A DNA stretch of 64,000 nucleotides from Duganella sp. Leaf126 (GCF_001423125.1 NZ_LMNW01000031.1:497761-561760); one strand, 5' to 3'; positions 9,175-20,700 are shown, numbered from the stretch's first letter. Numbers and translations are program-made. Notes: generated from the sequence alone by a model not told the origin.

Positions 9175-9989
9175 TGAAGGTCGAGATTTTTGCGGCCCAC
9201 TGGGGCAACAACGAACTGCCGGCCGCAGTCTTCATCGAGCGTGTCAAGGCGGCCGGTTTCGACGGCATCGAGCTGTCCCTGCCGCTCGATCCGGCCGCGC
9301 GCGACGACTGGACCGGCCGCATTGCCGACGCCGGCCTGGCGCTGATCGTGGGCCAGTGGGAAACCGCGCTGGCGCCGGAATTTGCCGCCCACCGCGCGGC
9401 GCTGGAAGCGCTGTTGCACAATGCCTGCGCGGCGCGCCCGCTGCACGTCAATTCGCAGACCGGCAAGGATTACTTCAGCGTCGAGCAGAACCGCGAACTG
9501 CTGGAACTGGCGGCGGCGATCGCGCGCCAGCACGGCGTGCCGATCTATCACGAAACCCACCGCAGCCGCTGGAGCGCGCACCCGGCGCTGGCGCTGCCCT
9601 ACCTGCGCCAGCTGCCCGACCTGTGCCTGACGGCAGACCTGTCGCACTGGTGCTGCGCCTGCGAGTCGCTGCTGGGCGACCAGCCGCAGCTGCTGGCCGA
9701 AACGCTGCCGCGCGTGCGCCACATCCATGCCCGCGTGGGCCACGAACAAGGGCCGCAAGTGGCCGACTTCCGCGCACCGGAATCGCAGCCGGCGCTGGCC
9801 GCGCACCTGGCATGGTGGGACGAGGTGGTGCGCCTGCGCCGCGCCGCCGGCGCCGAACGGCTGACCATGACGCCCGAATTCGGACCGGTGCCGTACACCC
9901 AGACCTTGCCGTACACGGGTGCGGCGGTATCGAATGCCTGGGACCTGAACGTGGCGATGCTGGGTCTGCTGCGCCAGCGCTACGGCTGA
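9174..9989 (+). CDS. Sugar phosphate isomerase/epimerase-like TIM-barrel protein
   Basis: 271 residues with the xylose-isomerase-like TIM-barrel pattern: N-terminal MKVEIFAAHWG, then AAGFDGIELSLP, YHETHRSRW in the middle strand, LTADLSHWC, and HIHARVGHEQG near the C-terminus. These give the His, Glu and Asp metal ligands typical of the family. It starts on the last base of the PhyH stop codon, so both products should be made together. The pair probably modifies one sugar-like or cyclitol-like substrate (inference). No transporter is linked, so uptake must be elsewhere. Confidence 0.85.
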   Translation: MKVEIFAAHWGNNELPAAVFIERVKAAGFDGIELSLPLDPAARDDWTGRIADAGLALIVGQWETALAPEFAAHRAALEALLHNACAARPLHVNSQTGKDYFSVEQNRELLELAAAIARQHGVPIYHETHRSRWSAHPALALPYLRQLPDLCLTADLSHWCCACESLLGDQPQLLAETLPRVRHIHARVGHEQGPQVADFRAPESQPALAAHLAWWDEVVRLRRAAGAERLTMTPEFGPVPYTQTLPYTGAAVSNAWDLNVAMLGLLRQRYG

Positions 9990-10033
9990 CGCAGCAGACC
10001 CGGCACCGCGCCGGCCGATTGCAGCCGGATCGG

Positions 10034-11161
10034 CTACCGGTGCAGCGACAGCAGCGGACCGATGCCGTGCTCGAGGTCCTGCACCGTGTCGGCATAGCGC
10101 TCGGCGATGTCGCGGAACTCTTCCTCGGCCACCAGCATGGCGTCCACCACGTCCGGGTCGAAATGCTCGCCGCTGGCCTGGCGTACCATTTCCACCGCGG
10201 TTTCGTGGGTAAAGGCGGGCTTGTAGACGCGCTTGGAAATCAGCGCATCATAGACGTCGGCCACCGCCATCAGGCGCGCCGCCAGCGGAATCGCTTCGCC
10301 CCTCAAGCCTTCCGGGTAACCGGAGCCATCGTATTTTTCCTGGTGCGAGTAGGTGATCTCGCGCGCGTAACGCAGGAAGGTATTGGTGTAGCCGAGGTGG
10401 TTTTCCACGTTGACGATGGCGTCGCGGCCGTACACGGTGTGCATCTTCATCACCGAGAATTCGGCCGGGGTCAGCGGCCCCGGCTTGAGCAGGATGGCGT
10501 CCGGGATCGACACCTTGCCGATGTCGTGCAGCGGCGCGGCCTTGTACAGCGCCTTGATGTTGGCGTCGCTGAGCTCTTCGGCAAAGCGCGCATCGCCCTG
10601 CAGCCGGCGCGCCAGCGCCACCACGTAATGCTGGACGCGGCGCAGGTGATTGGCGGTTTCGTATTCGCGCGTTTCGGCCAGCGAGGCCAGCGCCCAGATC
10701 ATGGCGTCGAGCATCTGCGACAGTTCCGCCGTCACCTCTTCCACCACGTGTTCGAGCAGGTTGCGCTGCTGCTTGAGCAGTTCGCGCGCATGGCGCAGCT
10801 GCAGATGCGTCTCCACCCGGGCGCGCAGCACGTCACCGGCAAATGGCCGCGCGATCACGTCCACCGCGCCGGCGCCCAGGGCGCGCGCTTCGTCAGGCTC
10901 GGCCTGCACCAGCAGCAGCGGAATGTCGGCCGTATCGGGACTGGACTTGAGCTGCTGGCACACGCGGTAGCCGTCGATGTCGGGCAGTTCGGTCGACAGC
11001 ACCAGCAGGTCGGGGCGCGGCACCTGTTCCATGACCATCAGCGCGGCGCGCCCGCTGTTGGCCAGGCGCACTTCGTAGCGGTCCTGGAGCTGGCCGTTCA
11101 TCCGGATCAGGTAATCCGGGGCCTCGTCCACGATCAGCACGATGGCTCGTTTGGCATTCAT
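10034..11161 (-). CDS. HD-GYP phosphodiesterase with degenerate receiver domain
   Basis: 375 residues. An N-terminal REC fold (1-120), a coiled linker and a C-terminal HD-GYP domain with HDIGK and HQEKYDGSGYP, both motifs of an active cyclic di-GMP hydrolase. The receiver is unusual: the phospho-acceptor Asp is Ser56 (LLVLSTELPDIDG), the acidic pair is DE, the Thr/Ser switch position is Gln, and the conserved Lys is Arg (ARPF). It therefore cannot be phosphorylated in the usual way and may be a protein-binding or ligand-binding pseudo-receiver. AGGAG precedes the start by 8 bases. Monocistronic. Confidence 0.92.
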   Translation of the reverse strand: MNAKRAIVLIVDEAPDYLIRMNGQLQDRYEVRLANSGRAALMVMEQVPRPDLLVLSTELPDIDGYRVCQQLKSSPDTADIPLLLVQAEPDEARALGAGAVDVIARPFAGDVLRARVETHLQLRHARELLKQQRNLLEHVVEEVTAELSQMLDAMIWALASLAETREYETANHLRRVQHYVVALARRLQGDARFAEELSDANIKALYKAAPLHDIGKVSIPDAILLKPGPLTPAEFSVMKMHTVYGRDAIVNVENHLGYTNTFLRYAREITYSHQEKYDGSGYPEGLRGEAIPLAARLMAVADVYDALISKRVYKPAFTHETAVEMVRQASGEHFDPDVVDAMLVAEEEFRDIAERYADTVQDLEHGIGPLLSLHR

Positions 11162-11269
11162 CTACCGGCACTCCTGAAAATTAGCTATTAGCAACATCAT
11201 ACCCTGTCGCGCGCGACTAATTGCAGGTCATCGCTTGCAATCGTATAGCGCACTACCCATAATGGGTTC

Positions 11270-11758
11270 ATGGACACCACACCCTCCCCCGCCACCGCTG
11301 CCCCCGCCACCGTGGAGGCCGGCACCGGCCGGGCGCCGCTGCTGGACCAGCAGCTGTGCTTTGCGCTGTATTCGACCTCGCTGGCGATGAGCAAAATCTA
11401 CCGCAAGCTGTTGCGCGGTCTCGGCCTGACCTACTCGCAGTACCTGGTGATGCTGGTGCTGTGGGAAAAAGACGAACAGACCGTCTCCGCCCTGGGCGAG
11501 CGGCTGTTCCTCGATTCGGCCACGCTGACCCCGCTGCTCAAGCGCATGGAGGCGGCCGAGCTGCTTACCCGCACCCGCGCCGCCGTCGATGAGCGCCAGG
11601 TCATCATTCAGCTGACCGCGCGCGGCGACGCGCTGCGCGCACAGGCGGCCAGGCTGCCGCCCTCCATCCTGCAAGCGACGCGCTGCTCGGTCGAGCAGGT
11701 GGTGGACATGAAACAACAACTCGACGCCCTGCGCGCCAGCCTGATGGCCGCCGGCTAA
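11270..11758 (+). CDS. MarR-family regulator, OhrR-like
   Basis: 162 residues. The pattern [13 protein letters not shown] and [14 protein letters not shown] is that of OhrR, the organic-peroxide-sensing repressor. The reactive Cys is at 30, and a second Cys at 139 (ATRCS) fits the two-Cys type, in which oxidation forms a disulfide and releases DNA. The winged helix includes [23 protein letters not shown]. An ohr peroxidase gene would be expected next to it but is absent here. The gene 19 bases downstream is a 2OG-Fe dioxygenase, so either ohr lies elsewhere or the regulator now controls that dioxygenase. The first 20 residues are a Pro/Ala tail of no clear role. Confidence 0.88.
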   Translation: MDTTPSPATAAPATVEAGTGRAPLLDQQLCFALYSTSLAMSKIYRKLLRGLGLTYSQYLVMLVLWEKDEQTVSALGERLFLDSATLTPLLKRMEAAELLTRTRAAVDERQVIIQLTARGDALRAQAARLPPSILQATRCSVEQVVDMKQQLDALRASLMAAG

Positions 11759-11777
11759 CACCGTCTCCGATATCATC

Positions 11778-12524
11778 ATGAAGCCATTCACTCCGATCTA
11801 CACTCCACGCGCGCAAGCGGCCGAAGCGCTGCGCACCCAGGGCTATGCACTGCTGTCGCCGCAGGACGTGGCGGCGCTGGCCGGTGTGCCGCGCGATGCA
11901 CTCGACGCCCTGGCCCCGAGCTGGGACACGCTGGCGCCCGACCAGTACCTCAAGGATGGCGGCCGCTATCGCCGCCGCCGCCATTCCTGCTTCGTGCAGC
12001 ACGGTGCGCAGATCACGCAGACGCCGCACCGCGCGCACTGGCAGCCGCTCGAATACAACGCCCTGCACGGCGGCATGCACCGCCTGTTCGAGCCGGTGAT
12101 GCCGGCCACCGTGGCGCAGCCGGCGTGGCCGGCGCTCATCGCCGCCATCGGCCAGCTGTGCAGCGTGGCCCGCAATACCGACGCGCCGTGGTACGTGGAG
12201 GCGCACCAGTTCCGCATCGATACCGCCGACGGCATCGGCCGTCCCACGCCCGAGGGCGCGCACCGCGACGGCGTCGATTTCGTGGCCGTGATCCTGGTGG
12301 CGCGCGACCAGGTCAAGGGCGGCGAAACCCGCGTGTTCGAGGCCGACGGCCCGACCGGCAGGCGCTTCACCATGACCGAGCCCTGGACCCTGCTGCTGCT
12401 CGACGACGCCACCGTGATCCACGAATCGACGCCGATCCAGCCGCTGCATGTTTATGGTCACCGCGACACCCTGGTGCTGACCTGGCGCGCGGGCGGATTC
12501 CAGGGCGAGGAAAAACCCCTGTAG
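11778..12524 (+). CDS. 2OG-Fe(II) dioxygenase family protein (BsmA/IDO type)
   Basis: 248 residues. It resembles the family that includes L-isoleucine 4-hydroxylase and related amino-acid hydroxylases (PF10014). Iron ligands are HRD in EGAHRDGVDF and His in VIHESTPI. The family landmarks YRRRRHSCF and EAHQFRI are present. The substrate may be a free amino acid (inference). It follows the OhrR-like gene by 19 bases, so co-transcription is likely. A stem-loop terminator was not found before the next gene. Confidence 0.82.
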   Translation: MKPFTPIYTPRAQAAEALRTQGYALLSPQDVAALAGVPRDALDALAPSWDTLAPDQYLKDGGRYRRRRHSCFVQHGAQITQTPHRAHWQPLEYNALHGGMHRLFEPVMPATVAQPAWPALIAAIGQLCSVARNTDAPWYVEAHQFRIDTADGIGRPTPEGAHRDGVDFVAVILVARDQVKGGETRVFEADGPTGRRFTMTEPWTLLLLDDATVIHESTPIQPLHVYGHRDTLVLTWRAGGFQGEEKPL

Positions 12525-12579
12525 CCGCCTAAATCCGCTATAGTCTTACCAGAAAATCAAAGCACCAGGAGGGTGGCCA

Positions 12580-13932
<1,353 letters not shown>

Positions 13933-14033
13933 AAAAATAATCGACACCCGTAGTTTTACGGTATTGCAGCGCAACATAAAAGGGGATATATTGGACCTGT
14001 CTCCTCCAACCGTTCGCTGAACATTGGAATTAA

Positions 14034-14067
14034 GCCCGCCACCGGCAACGGTCGCGGGCATTTTTTT
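14034..14067 (+). terminator. Rho-independent terminator with GNRA loop
   Basis: GCCCGC pairs with GCGGGC. Inside, across one C/C mismatch, ACCG pairs with CGGT around a GCAA tetraloop, and a run of seven T follows. It closes the kinase transcript about 100 bases after its stop. Confidence 0.85.
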
Positions 14068-14135
14068 ACCCGCGACACATGCGGATGGCATGACGGCGCG
14101 ATGCTGCCGTGCAGCACCCGACGCGTCCATAAACC

Positions 14136-14165
14136 AAACGATCGATTTAGTTATATCAATCGTTT
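14136..14165 (+). promoter_or_regulatory. Probable TetR operator
   Basis: An inverted repeat AAACGAT...ATCGTTT (arms 14136-14142 and 14159-14165) lies 24 bases upstream of the tetR start, in an AT-rich patch. The related direct pair ATCGATTTAG / ATCGTTTAG overlaps it. Position and symmetry fit autoregulation of tetR and the efflux genes behind it. Confidence 0.6.
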
Positions 14166-14188
14166 AGATTGTGTGCTGTAATCGCGTG

Positions 14189-14875
14189 ATGCCTACCACA
14201 TCGATCACCCCTCCTGCGGACGAGGTCCGCAAGCCGCGCGCGGACGGCGAACAATCGCGCGACCGGCTGCTGCACACGGCCATGCGCCTGTTCGGCCAGC
14301 ACGGCTTTTCCAAGACGTCCACCCGCGCCATTGCCGGGGCGGCCGGCGTCAACGTGGCTGCCATCAGCTACTATTTCGGCGACAAGGCCGGCTTGTACCA
14401 GGCCTGCTTCGGCTTCCTGTGCACCACGCCCGGCGGGAATGTCGCCGCCTTCGAACAGCCGCACTTCACGCTGCGCGAGTCGCTGCAAGGCTATTACCGG
14501 CAGATGCTGGCGCCGCTGATGCAGCACGAGGAGGCGGACGTGATGCTGCGCCTGTTCTACCGCGAGATGCTCGAGCCCACCGGCCTGTGGCAGCGTGAAA
14601 TCGACAACAACATCAAGCCCGAACACAGCGCGCTGCTGCGGGTGTTGTGCCGCCACCTGGGCACGCAGGACGTCACGCCCGACCTGCAGCGCCTGGCCCA
14701 CGCGATTCCCGGCCTGTGCGTCACCCTGCTGATCGGGCGCGACGTGATTGCCGCCGTGTCGCCAGAGCTGGTCGCGTCCCCCGCCGCGCTGGCGGCATGG
14801 GCCGAGCGCCTGGTTGATTATGCCGAGGCGCTGGTGCAGTGCGAACAGACCAAACTCCAACGAAGGACAGCATGA
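14189..14875 (+). CDS. TetR-family regulator (CerR-type C-terminus)
   Basis: 228 residues. The helix-turn-helix is at about 20-65 (LLHTAMRLFGQHGFSKTSTR, then AGVNVAAISYYFGDKAGLY). The C-terminal half matches the CerR/DUF1956 group usually found with efflux pumps. The stop overlaps the next start (ATGA), so it is the first gene of tetR-OMF-adaptor-pump and most likely represses the set. The ATG at 14189 is chosen over a GTG six codons upstream because the inverted-repeat operator sits just before it. Confidence 0.92.
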   Translation: MPTTSITPPADEVRKPRADGEQSRDRLLHTAMRLFGQHGFSKTSTRAIAGAAGVNVAAISYYFGDKAGLYQACFGFLCTTPGGNVAAFEQPHFTLRESLQGYYRQMLAPLMQHEEADVMLRLFYREMLEPTGLWQREIDNNIKPEHSALLRVLCRHLGTQDVTPDLQRLAHAIPGLCVTLLIGRDVIAAVSPELVASPAALAAWAERLVDYAEALVQCEQTKLQRRTA

Positions 14876-16608
14876 ACACGACTTTACGCACGCCGCTGGC
14901 CGTACTGCTGGCAGCGGCAATGGCGACGCTCAGTGCCTGCGCCGTCACCACGCCGGCGCCGCAGGTGGACCCGCAAGCGCCGTTGCAGTGGCAGGCACCG
15001 CTGCCCCATGGCGGCAGCCGCGCCAACCTGGCCAGCTGGTGGCGCCACCAGGGCGACGCGCTGCTGGCCGAGCTGATCGAGTCGGCGCAGACGGTCAGTC
15101 CCACCGTGGCGTCGGCCGCCGCGCGCATTGCCCAGTCGCGCGCCGACCAGGTGGCTGCCGGTGCGGCACTGGTACCGAATCTGGACGGCACCGGCAGCAT
15201 CAGCCGCGCCAACCAGCAGTCGCTCACGCCAATGGGCACGACGTCGCAGGTGGCGCTGCAGGCGTCGTGGGAGCTCGACCTGTTCGACGCCAACCGCGCC
15301 GTGCGCGACGCAGCCGATGCCCGCTACCAGAGCGCGCAGGCGGGCTGGCACGACGCCCGGGTCTCGGTGGCGGCCGAAACGGCCAACCAGTACTACGCGC
15401 TGCGCGCCTGCCAGCGGTTGATGGAGGTGGCCCGGCAGGACGCCGCTTCGCGTGCCGACACCGCGCGCCTGACTGCACTGTCGGCCAATGCCGGCTTCGA
15501 GTCGCCGGCCAACCTGGCGCTGGCGCGCGCCAGCGCCGCCGACGGCAACAGCCGCTACCTGGCCCAGCGCGCCAGCTGCGACGTCAACCTCAAGGCGCTG
15601 GTGGCGCTGACCGCCATGCCGGAAACAGCGCTGCGGCGCCGGCTGGCCCGCGACGACTCGACGGCGGTGCAAGCGGTTGCCGCCGGTGCGCGGGCCACGG
15701 CGCGTGCCATCGATGCACCGGTTGCAGGAACTGCCGCCGGATCTCCGGCCACGGCGCCTGCCATCAATGCGCCGGTCGCAGGAACTGCCGCCGATGCGCC
15801 GGCGATGGCACGTACCGTCGATGCACAGGTCGCAGGGACTGCCGCCGGATCTCCGGCCACGGCGCCTGTCATTGATGCGCCGGTCGCAGGAACTCGCTTC
15901 GATGCGCCGGCCATGGCGCGTACGATCGATGCGCCGGTCGCAGGATCTGCGGCCGATGCGCCGGCCTCAGCGCATACCATCGATGCACCGCTCGCAGGTC
16001 CTGCCATCGGCGTGCCGGAACTGCCGGCGCAAACGCTGGCCCAGCGCCCCGACGTTTTCACCGCCGAGCGCGAGGTGGCTGCCGCCAGCGCGGAAGTCGG
16101 CGGCGCGCGCGCGCAGCGTTATCCGCGCCTGGGCCTGTCGGGAGCGATCGGCATTGCCAATTTCCACAGCGCCGGCGTCAACACCAGGACCGATACCTGG
16201 ACCATCGGTCCGCTGTCGGTATCGGTGCCGGTGTTCGATGGCGGCCGGCGCCGCGCCAGCGAGGCGGCGGCCAGCGCGCGCTACGACGCTGCCGTGGTCA
16301 ACTACCGCGCCACCGTGCGGCAGGCCGTGAGCGAGGTCGAACAGGCGATGGTCAACCTCGACAGCACGGCACGGCGCGCGCTCGACGCCAGCACCGCCAC
16401 GCAAGGCTACCGCAGCAACTTCGACGCGGTGGAGCAGCGCTACAAGAACGGCATGGCCAGCCTGTTCGAACTGGAAGACGCGCGCCGTACCCGGCTGGCC
16501 GCCGAACAGAACGAAGTCACGCTGGCGCGCGAACGCAACGCCGCCTGGGTGGCGTTATACCGCGCAGCCGGCGGCGGCTGGACCGCCCCTGCCCCTGCCC
16601 CAAAATAA
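14872..16608 (+). CDS. RND efflux outer-membrane lipoprotein, NodT family, with internal repeats
   Basis: 578 residues, about 100 more than usual for the family. It has a lipoprotein signal ending LSAC, then two OMF repeats that in OprM/TolC-type trimers form the outer-membrane barrel and periplasmic tunnel. Between the two halves, residues 274-381 form six tandem 18-residue units of the form PATAP.IDAPVAGTAA.., which explains the extra length. The second half resumes at LAQRPDVFTAEREVAAASAE, a hallmark of NodT proteins. AAGGA precedes the start, and the start overlaps the tetR stop (ATGA). It partners the adaptor and pump downstream. The insert should lie near the equatorial region of the periplasmic tunnel (inference). 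Confidence 0.93.
   Translation: MNTTLRTPLAVLLAAAMATLSACAVTTPAPQVDPQAPLQWQAPLPHGGSRANLASWWRHQGDALLAELIESAQTVSPTVASAAARIAQSRADQVAAGAALVPNLDGTGSISRANQQSLTPMGTTSQVALQASWELDLFDANRAVRDAADARYQSAQAGWHDARVSVAAETANQYYALRACQRLMEVARQDAASRADTARLTALSANAGFESPANLALARASAADGNSRYLAQRASCDVNLKALVALTAMPETALRRRLARDDSTAVQAVAAGARATARAIDAPVAGTAAGSPATAPAINAPVAGTAADAPAMARTVDAQVAGTAAGSPATAPVIDAPVAGTRFDAPAMARTIDAPVAGSAADAPASAHTIDAPLAGPAIGVPELPAQTLAQRPDVFTAEREVAAASAEVGGARAQRYPRLGLSGAIGIANFHSAGVNTRTDTWTIGPLSVSVPVFDGGRRRASEAAASARYDAAVVNYRATVRQAVSEVEQAMVNLDSTARRALDASTATQGYRSNFDAVEQRYKNGMASLFELEDARRTRLAAEQNEVTLARERNAAWVALYRAAGGGWTAPAPAPK
15691..16014 (+). repeat. Six in-frame 54-bp units (intragenic minisatellite)
   Basis: Units start at 15691, 15745, 15799, 15853, 15907 and 15961 and encode 18 residues each, around a core IDAPVAGTAA. 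Units 1 and 3 end in GS, while 2, 4 and 5 end in DA. Units 2 and 4 begin PATAP, while 3 and 5 begin PAMAR. This suggests an earlier 108-bp duplication step. Copies are diverged at several positions but keep the frame. Confidence 0.95.
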
Positions 16609-16626
16609 AACCCTGAGACCGCACTT

Positions 16627-17772
16627 ATGAAAACTCTGAAATCGCAGCGCAAACCCGTCGCGCTGGCCGTGCTGGCGCTACTGGTCATCGGCGCCGTCGC
16701 CTGGTATGCCAGCACCCGCCAGCACGCCGACGATCAAAAGAACGCGGCGCCGAAGCCGGCGCTGACGGTCACCGTGGTCAAACCGGCCACCGCGCAGCTG
16801 CCGGTCACGCTGACCGCCAACGGCAATGTCGCCGCCTGGCAGGAGGCCAGCGTCAGCAGCGAATCGAACGGCCTGCGCCTGACCGAGGTGCGGGTCAATG
16901 TCGGCGACACGGTCAAGGCCGGCGATGTGCTGGCCGTGTTCTCGGCCGACACCGTCAACGCCGACGTGGCGCAGGCCAAGGCCACGCTGCTCGAGGCCCA
17001 GGCCAGCGCCGCCGACGCGGTCGCCAATGCCGCGCGCGCCCGCTCGCTCAAGGACAGCGGCGCGCTCAGCACCCAGCAAATCAGCCAGTACAACACGGCC
17101 GAGCAGACTGCCAACGCCCGCATCGCCTCGGCCCAGGCGGCGCTGGCCACGCAGCAGTTGCGCCTCAGGTACACCAGGGTGCTGGCGCCCGACAGCGGCG
17201 TGATCTCGGCGCGGACCGCCACCGTGGGCGCCGTCTCGGCGCCCGGGACGGAGCTGTTCCGCATGATCCGCCAGGGCCGCCTGGAGTGGCGCGCCGAGGT
17301 GGTGTCGCAGGACCTGCGCAGCATCGCCCCCGGCGCCGTCGCGCTGGTCAAGGCGGCCAACGGCAGCACCACCACCGGCAAGGTGCGCATGATCGCACCG
17401 ACCGTGGACCAGCAAACCCGCACCGCGCTCGTGTATGTGGACCTGCCGCAGAACGCGGGATCGAAACAGGCGCCGTTCAAGGCCGGCATGTTCGCCAGCG
17501 GCCAGTTCGAGCTGGGCTCGTCGTCGGCGCTGACCGTGCCGCAGCAGGCGGTGGTCGTGCGCGATGGCTTCAGCTTCGTGTTCCGCCTGACACCGGACCA
17601 GCACGTGGCGCAGGTCAAGGTGCAGCCGGGCCGCCGCATCGGCGACCGCATCGAGGTGATCGGCGGCCTGCAGGCCGATACGCCGGTGGTGCTGCGCGGC
17701 GCCGGCTTCCTCAACGACGGCGACCTGGTACACGTGGTGGCGGAACCGGCCGCAGCGCGGACTGCAGAATAG
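16627..17772 (+). CDS. RND efflux periplasmic adaptor (HlyD/MFP family)
   Basis: 381 residues. One N-terminal membrane anchor (LAVLALLVIGAVAWYA), then the lipoyl-like half-motifs (LTEVRVNVGDTVKAGDVLA and APDSGVISARTATVGAVS) around a short helical hairpin, and beta-barrel and membrane-proximal domains. It joins the pump to the outer-membrane protein. It is 18 bases downstream of the OMF gene and 8 bases before the pump gene, clearly one operon. Confidence 0.95.
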   Translation: MKTLKSQRKPVALAVLALLVIGAVAWYASTRQHADDQKNAAPKPALTVTVVKPATAQLPVTLTANGNVAAWQEASVSSESNGLRLTEVRVNVGDTVKAGDVLAVFSADTVNADVAQAKATLLEAQASAADAVANAARARSLKDSGALSTQQISQYNTAEQTANARIASAQAALATQQLRLRYTRVLAPDSGVISARTATVGAVSAPGTELFRMIRQGRLEWRAEVVSQDLRSIAPGAVALVKAANGSTTTGKVRMIAPTVDQQTRTALVYVDLPQNAGSKQAPFKAGMFASGQFELGSSSALTVPQQAVVVRDGFSFVFRLTPDQHVAQVKVQPGRRIGDRIEVIGGLQADTPVVLRGAGFLNDGDLVHVVAEPAAARTAE

Positions 17773-17780
17773 GGACCGCC

Positions 17781-20700
17781 ATGAACTTTTCCGCTTTATC
17801 GATCAGGAATCCGATCCCGGCGATCATGCTGTTCGCGCTGCTCACGCTGGCCGGCCTGATGGCCTACAAGGCCAACCCGGTCCAGGATTTTCCCGACATT
17901 GAACTGCCCATCGTCACCGTCACCGCCACGCTCGACGGCGCAGCGCCGGCGCAGCTGGAAACCGAAGTCACGCGCAAGATCGAAGATTCGGTGGCCACGC
18001 TGCAGGGCGTGAAAAACATCTATTCGACCGTGCTCGATGGCGTCTCGACCACCACGGTCGAATTCATCCTCGAAAAACCGCTGTCGGACGCCGTCAACGA
18101 CGTGCGCGACGCGGTGGCGCGCGTGAAAGCCGACATGCCGGCCGAACTGCGCGATCCGTCCGTCACCAAGACGGCCACCGCAGGGCGCGTGGTGCAAACC
18201 TTTACTGCCACGGCAGCCAACGTGCCCGGCGAAAAAATGGACGCGCAGGCCTTGAGCTGGTTCGTCGATAACACCGTGACCAAGCGCCTGCTGACGGTGC
18301 CGGGCCTCGGTGCGGTCAAGCGCGTGGGCGGCGTGTCGCGCGAAATCCGCGTGGAGCTCGACGACGCACGCATGGCGGCGCTGCGGGTGTCGGCGCTCGA
18401 TGTCTCGCGCCAGCTGCGGCTGGTGCAGCGCGAGGCGCCGGGCGGGCGCGGTGACGTGAGCGGCGCCGAACAGTCGGTGCGCACCATCGCCACCGTCAAG
18501 AGCGCAGCCGAACTGGCCGCCATCGAACTGCCGCTGACCGACGGGCGCCGCGTGCGGCTGGACCAGGTGGCCACCATTACCGACACCGTCGCCGAACCGC
18601 GGGCGCTGGCCATGCAGGACGGGCGCGAAGTGGTGGGCTTCGAGATCTTCCGCACCAAGGGCGCCAGCGAAGTGGCCGTGGCGCGCGGCGCGCGCGCAGC
18701 GATCAGACAGCTCAACCTCGACAACCCGAAAGTGGTGCTGCAGCAGGTGATCGACAATGCGATCCCGGTCGAGGAAGACTTCGACGGCTCGATGCACCTG
18801 CTCTACGAGGGCGCGCTGCTGGCGGTGCTGGTGGTGTGGTGGTTCCTGCGCGACTGGCGCGCCACGCTGGTTGCCGCCGCCGCCCTGCCGCTGTCGGTAA
18901 TGCCGGCCTTTCTCGGCATCTGGCTGTTCGGCTACACGCTCAACATCGTCACCCTGCTGTCGCTGGCGCTGGTGGTCGGCGTGCTGGTGGACGATGCCAT
19001 CGTCGAAATCGAAAACATCGAGCGCCATCTGCGCATGGGGAAAAGCCCGATGGAAGCGGCGCTGGAGGCGGCCGACGAAATCGGCATGGCGGTGATCGCC
19101 ACCACGTTCGCGCTGGTGGCCGTGTTCCTGCCCACCGCCTTCATGAGCGGCGTGCCGGGCCTGTTCTTCAAGCAGTTCGGCTGGACCGCCGTGATCGCGG
19201 TGCTCGCCTCGCTGGTGGTGGCGCGCCTGCTCACGCCGATGATGGCGGCCTACCTGCTCAAGCCCGCACGTCACGAACAAAAGCCGGACGGCTGGCTGAT
19301 GACGCGCTACATGCGCAGCATGCGCTGGTGCCTGACGCACCGCCGCATCACGGCCATCACATCGCTGGTGTTTTTCGTGTGCTCGATCGCGCTGGTGGGG
19401 CTGCTGCCCACCGGCTTCGTGCCGGCGGCCGACCGCTCGCAAACCCAGATCAAGCTGGAACTGCCACCCGGCGCCACGCTGGCCGAAACGCGGGTGGTGG
19501 CCGAGCGCGCGCGGCTGGCGGCAATGCAGGTGCCCGGCATCGCCGCCGTGTTCAGCTCCATCGGCGGCGGTTCGAGCGGCGACGCCTTCGCGCCCGGCGC
19601 GGCGGCCGAGGCGCGCAGCGCCGTACTCACGCTCACCACCGTGCACCGCACCGAACGCCAGGCCTCGATGGCCGACCTGGAAGCGCAGCTGCGCACCCGG
19701 CTCGACGCCGTTGCCGGCGCGCGCTTCAAGGTGGGTCCGCCCGACACCGGCGTCAAGATGCAGCTGGTGCTGCGCAGCGACGATCCGGTGGCGCTGCGCG
19801 AGACGGCGCTCAAGGTCGAGCGCGAAATGCGCACGCTGCAAGGCGTGGGCAATGTGCGCTCGAGCGCCTCGCTGGTGCGCCCCGAGATCATCGTCACGCC
19901 AGACTTTGCCAGGGCCGCCGACCTGGGCGTGACGGCCGCGTCGATCGGCCAGACCGTGCGCGTGGCCACGGCCGGCGACTACGATACCGACCTCACCAAG
20001 ATGAACCTGCCCGAGCGCCAGGTGCCGATCCGCGTCAAGCTGCCCGACGCCGTGCGCGCCGACCTCGGCGCCATCGGCCGCCTGACCGTGCCGGGCAAGA
20101 ACGGACCGGTGCTGCTGGCCACGGTGGCCACCATCACCATGGAAAGCGGCCCGGCCCAGATCAGCCGCCTGAACCGCAGCCGCAACGTGACGTTCGAGGT
20201 GGAGCTGGGCCGGCGCACGCTCGGCGAAGTGAACAAGGAAGCGCGCGCCCTGCCCACGCTGCAGAACCTGCCCAAGTCGGTCAAGATCGCGGAACTGGGC
20301 GACGCCCAGGAGATGGCGGCGCTGTTCAACAGCTTCGGCACCGCCATGCTGATCGGCGTGCTGTGCATCTACTGCGTGCTGGTACTGCTGTTCAAGGACT
20401 TCATGCAGCCGCTGACCATCCTGGCCGCCCTGCCGCTGTCGATCGGCGGCGCCTTCGTGGCGCTGCTGCTCACGGGCCGGGCCCTGTCGATGCCGTCGAT
20501 GATCGGCCTGATCATGCTGATGGGGATCGTCACCAAGAACTCGATCCTGCTGGTCGATTACGCCATCCTGGCGCGCCAGGCCGGCATGGACCGCTTCGAC
20601 GCGCTGGTGGACGCCTGCCACAAGCGCAGCCGCCCGATCCTGATGACGACGATCGCCATGGGCGCCGGCATGCTGCCGCTGGCGCTGGGCTGGGGCGCCG

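Noticed and set aside
9356..11191. 611-codon plus-strand frame over the isomerase and HD-GYP genes
   Set aside because: Both covered genes have full domain sets on their own frames; this one has none.
17796..20621. 941-codon open frame antisense to the RND pump
   Set aside because: It is a by-product of GC-rich codon use opposite a clear pump gene; the protein is His/Gln/Arg-rich without any family pattern.
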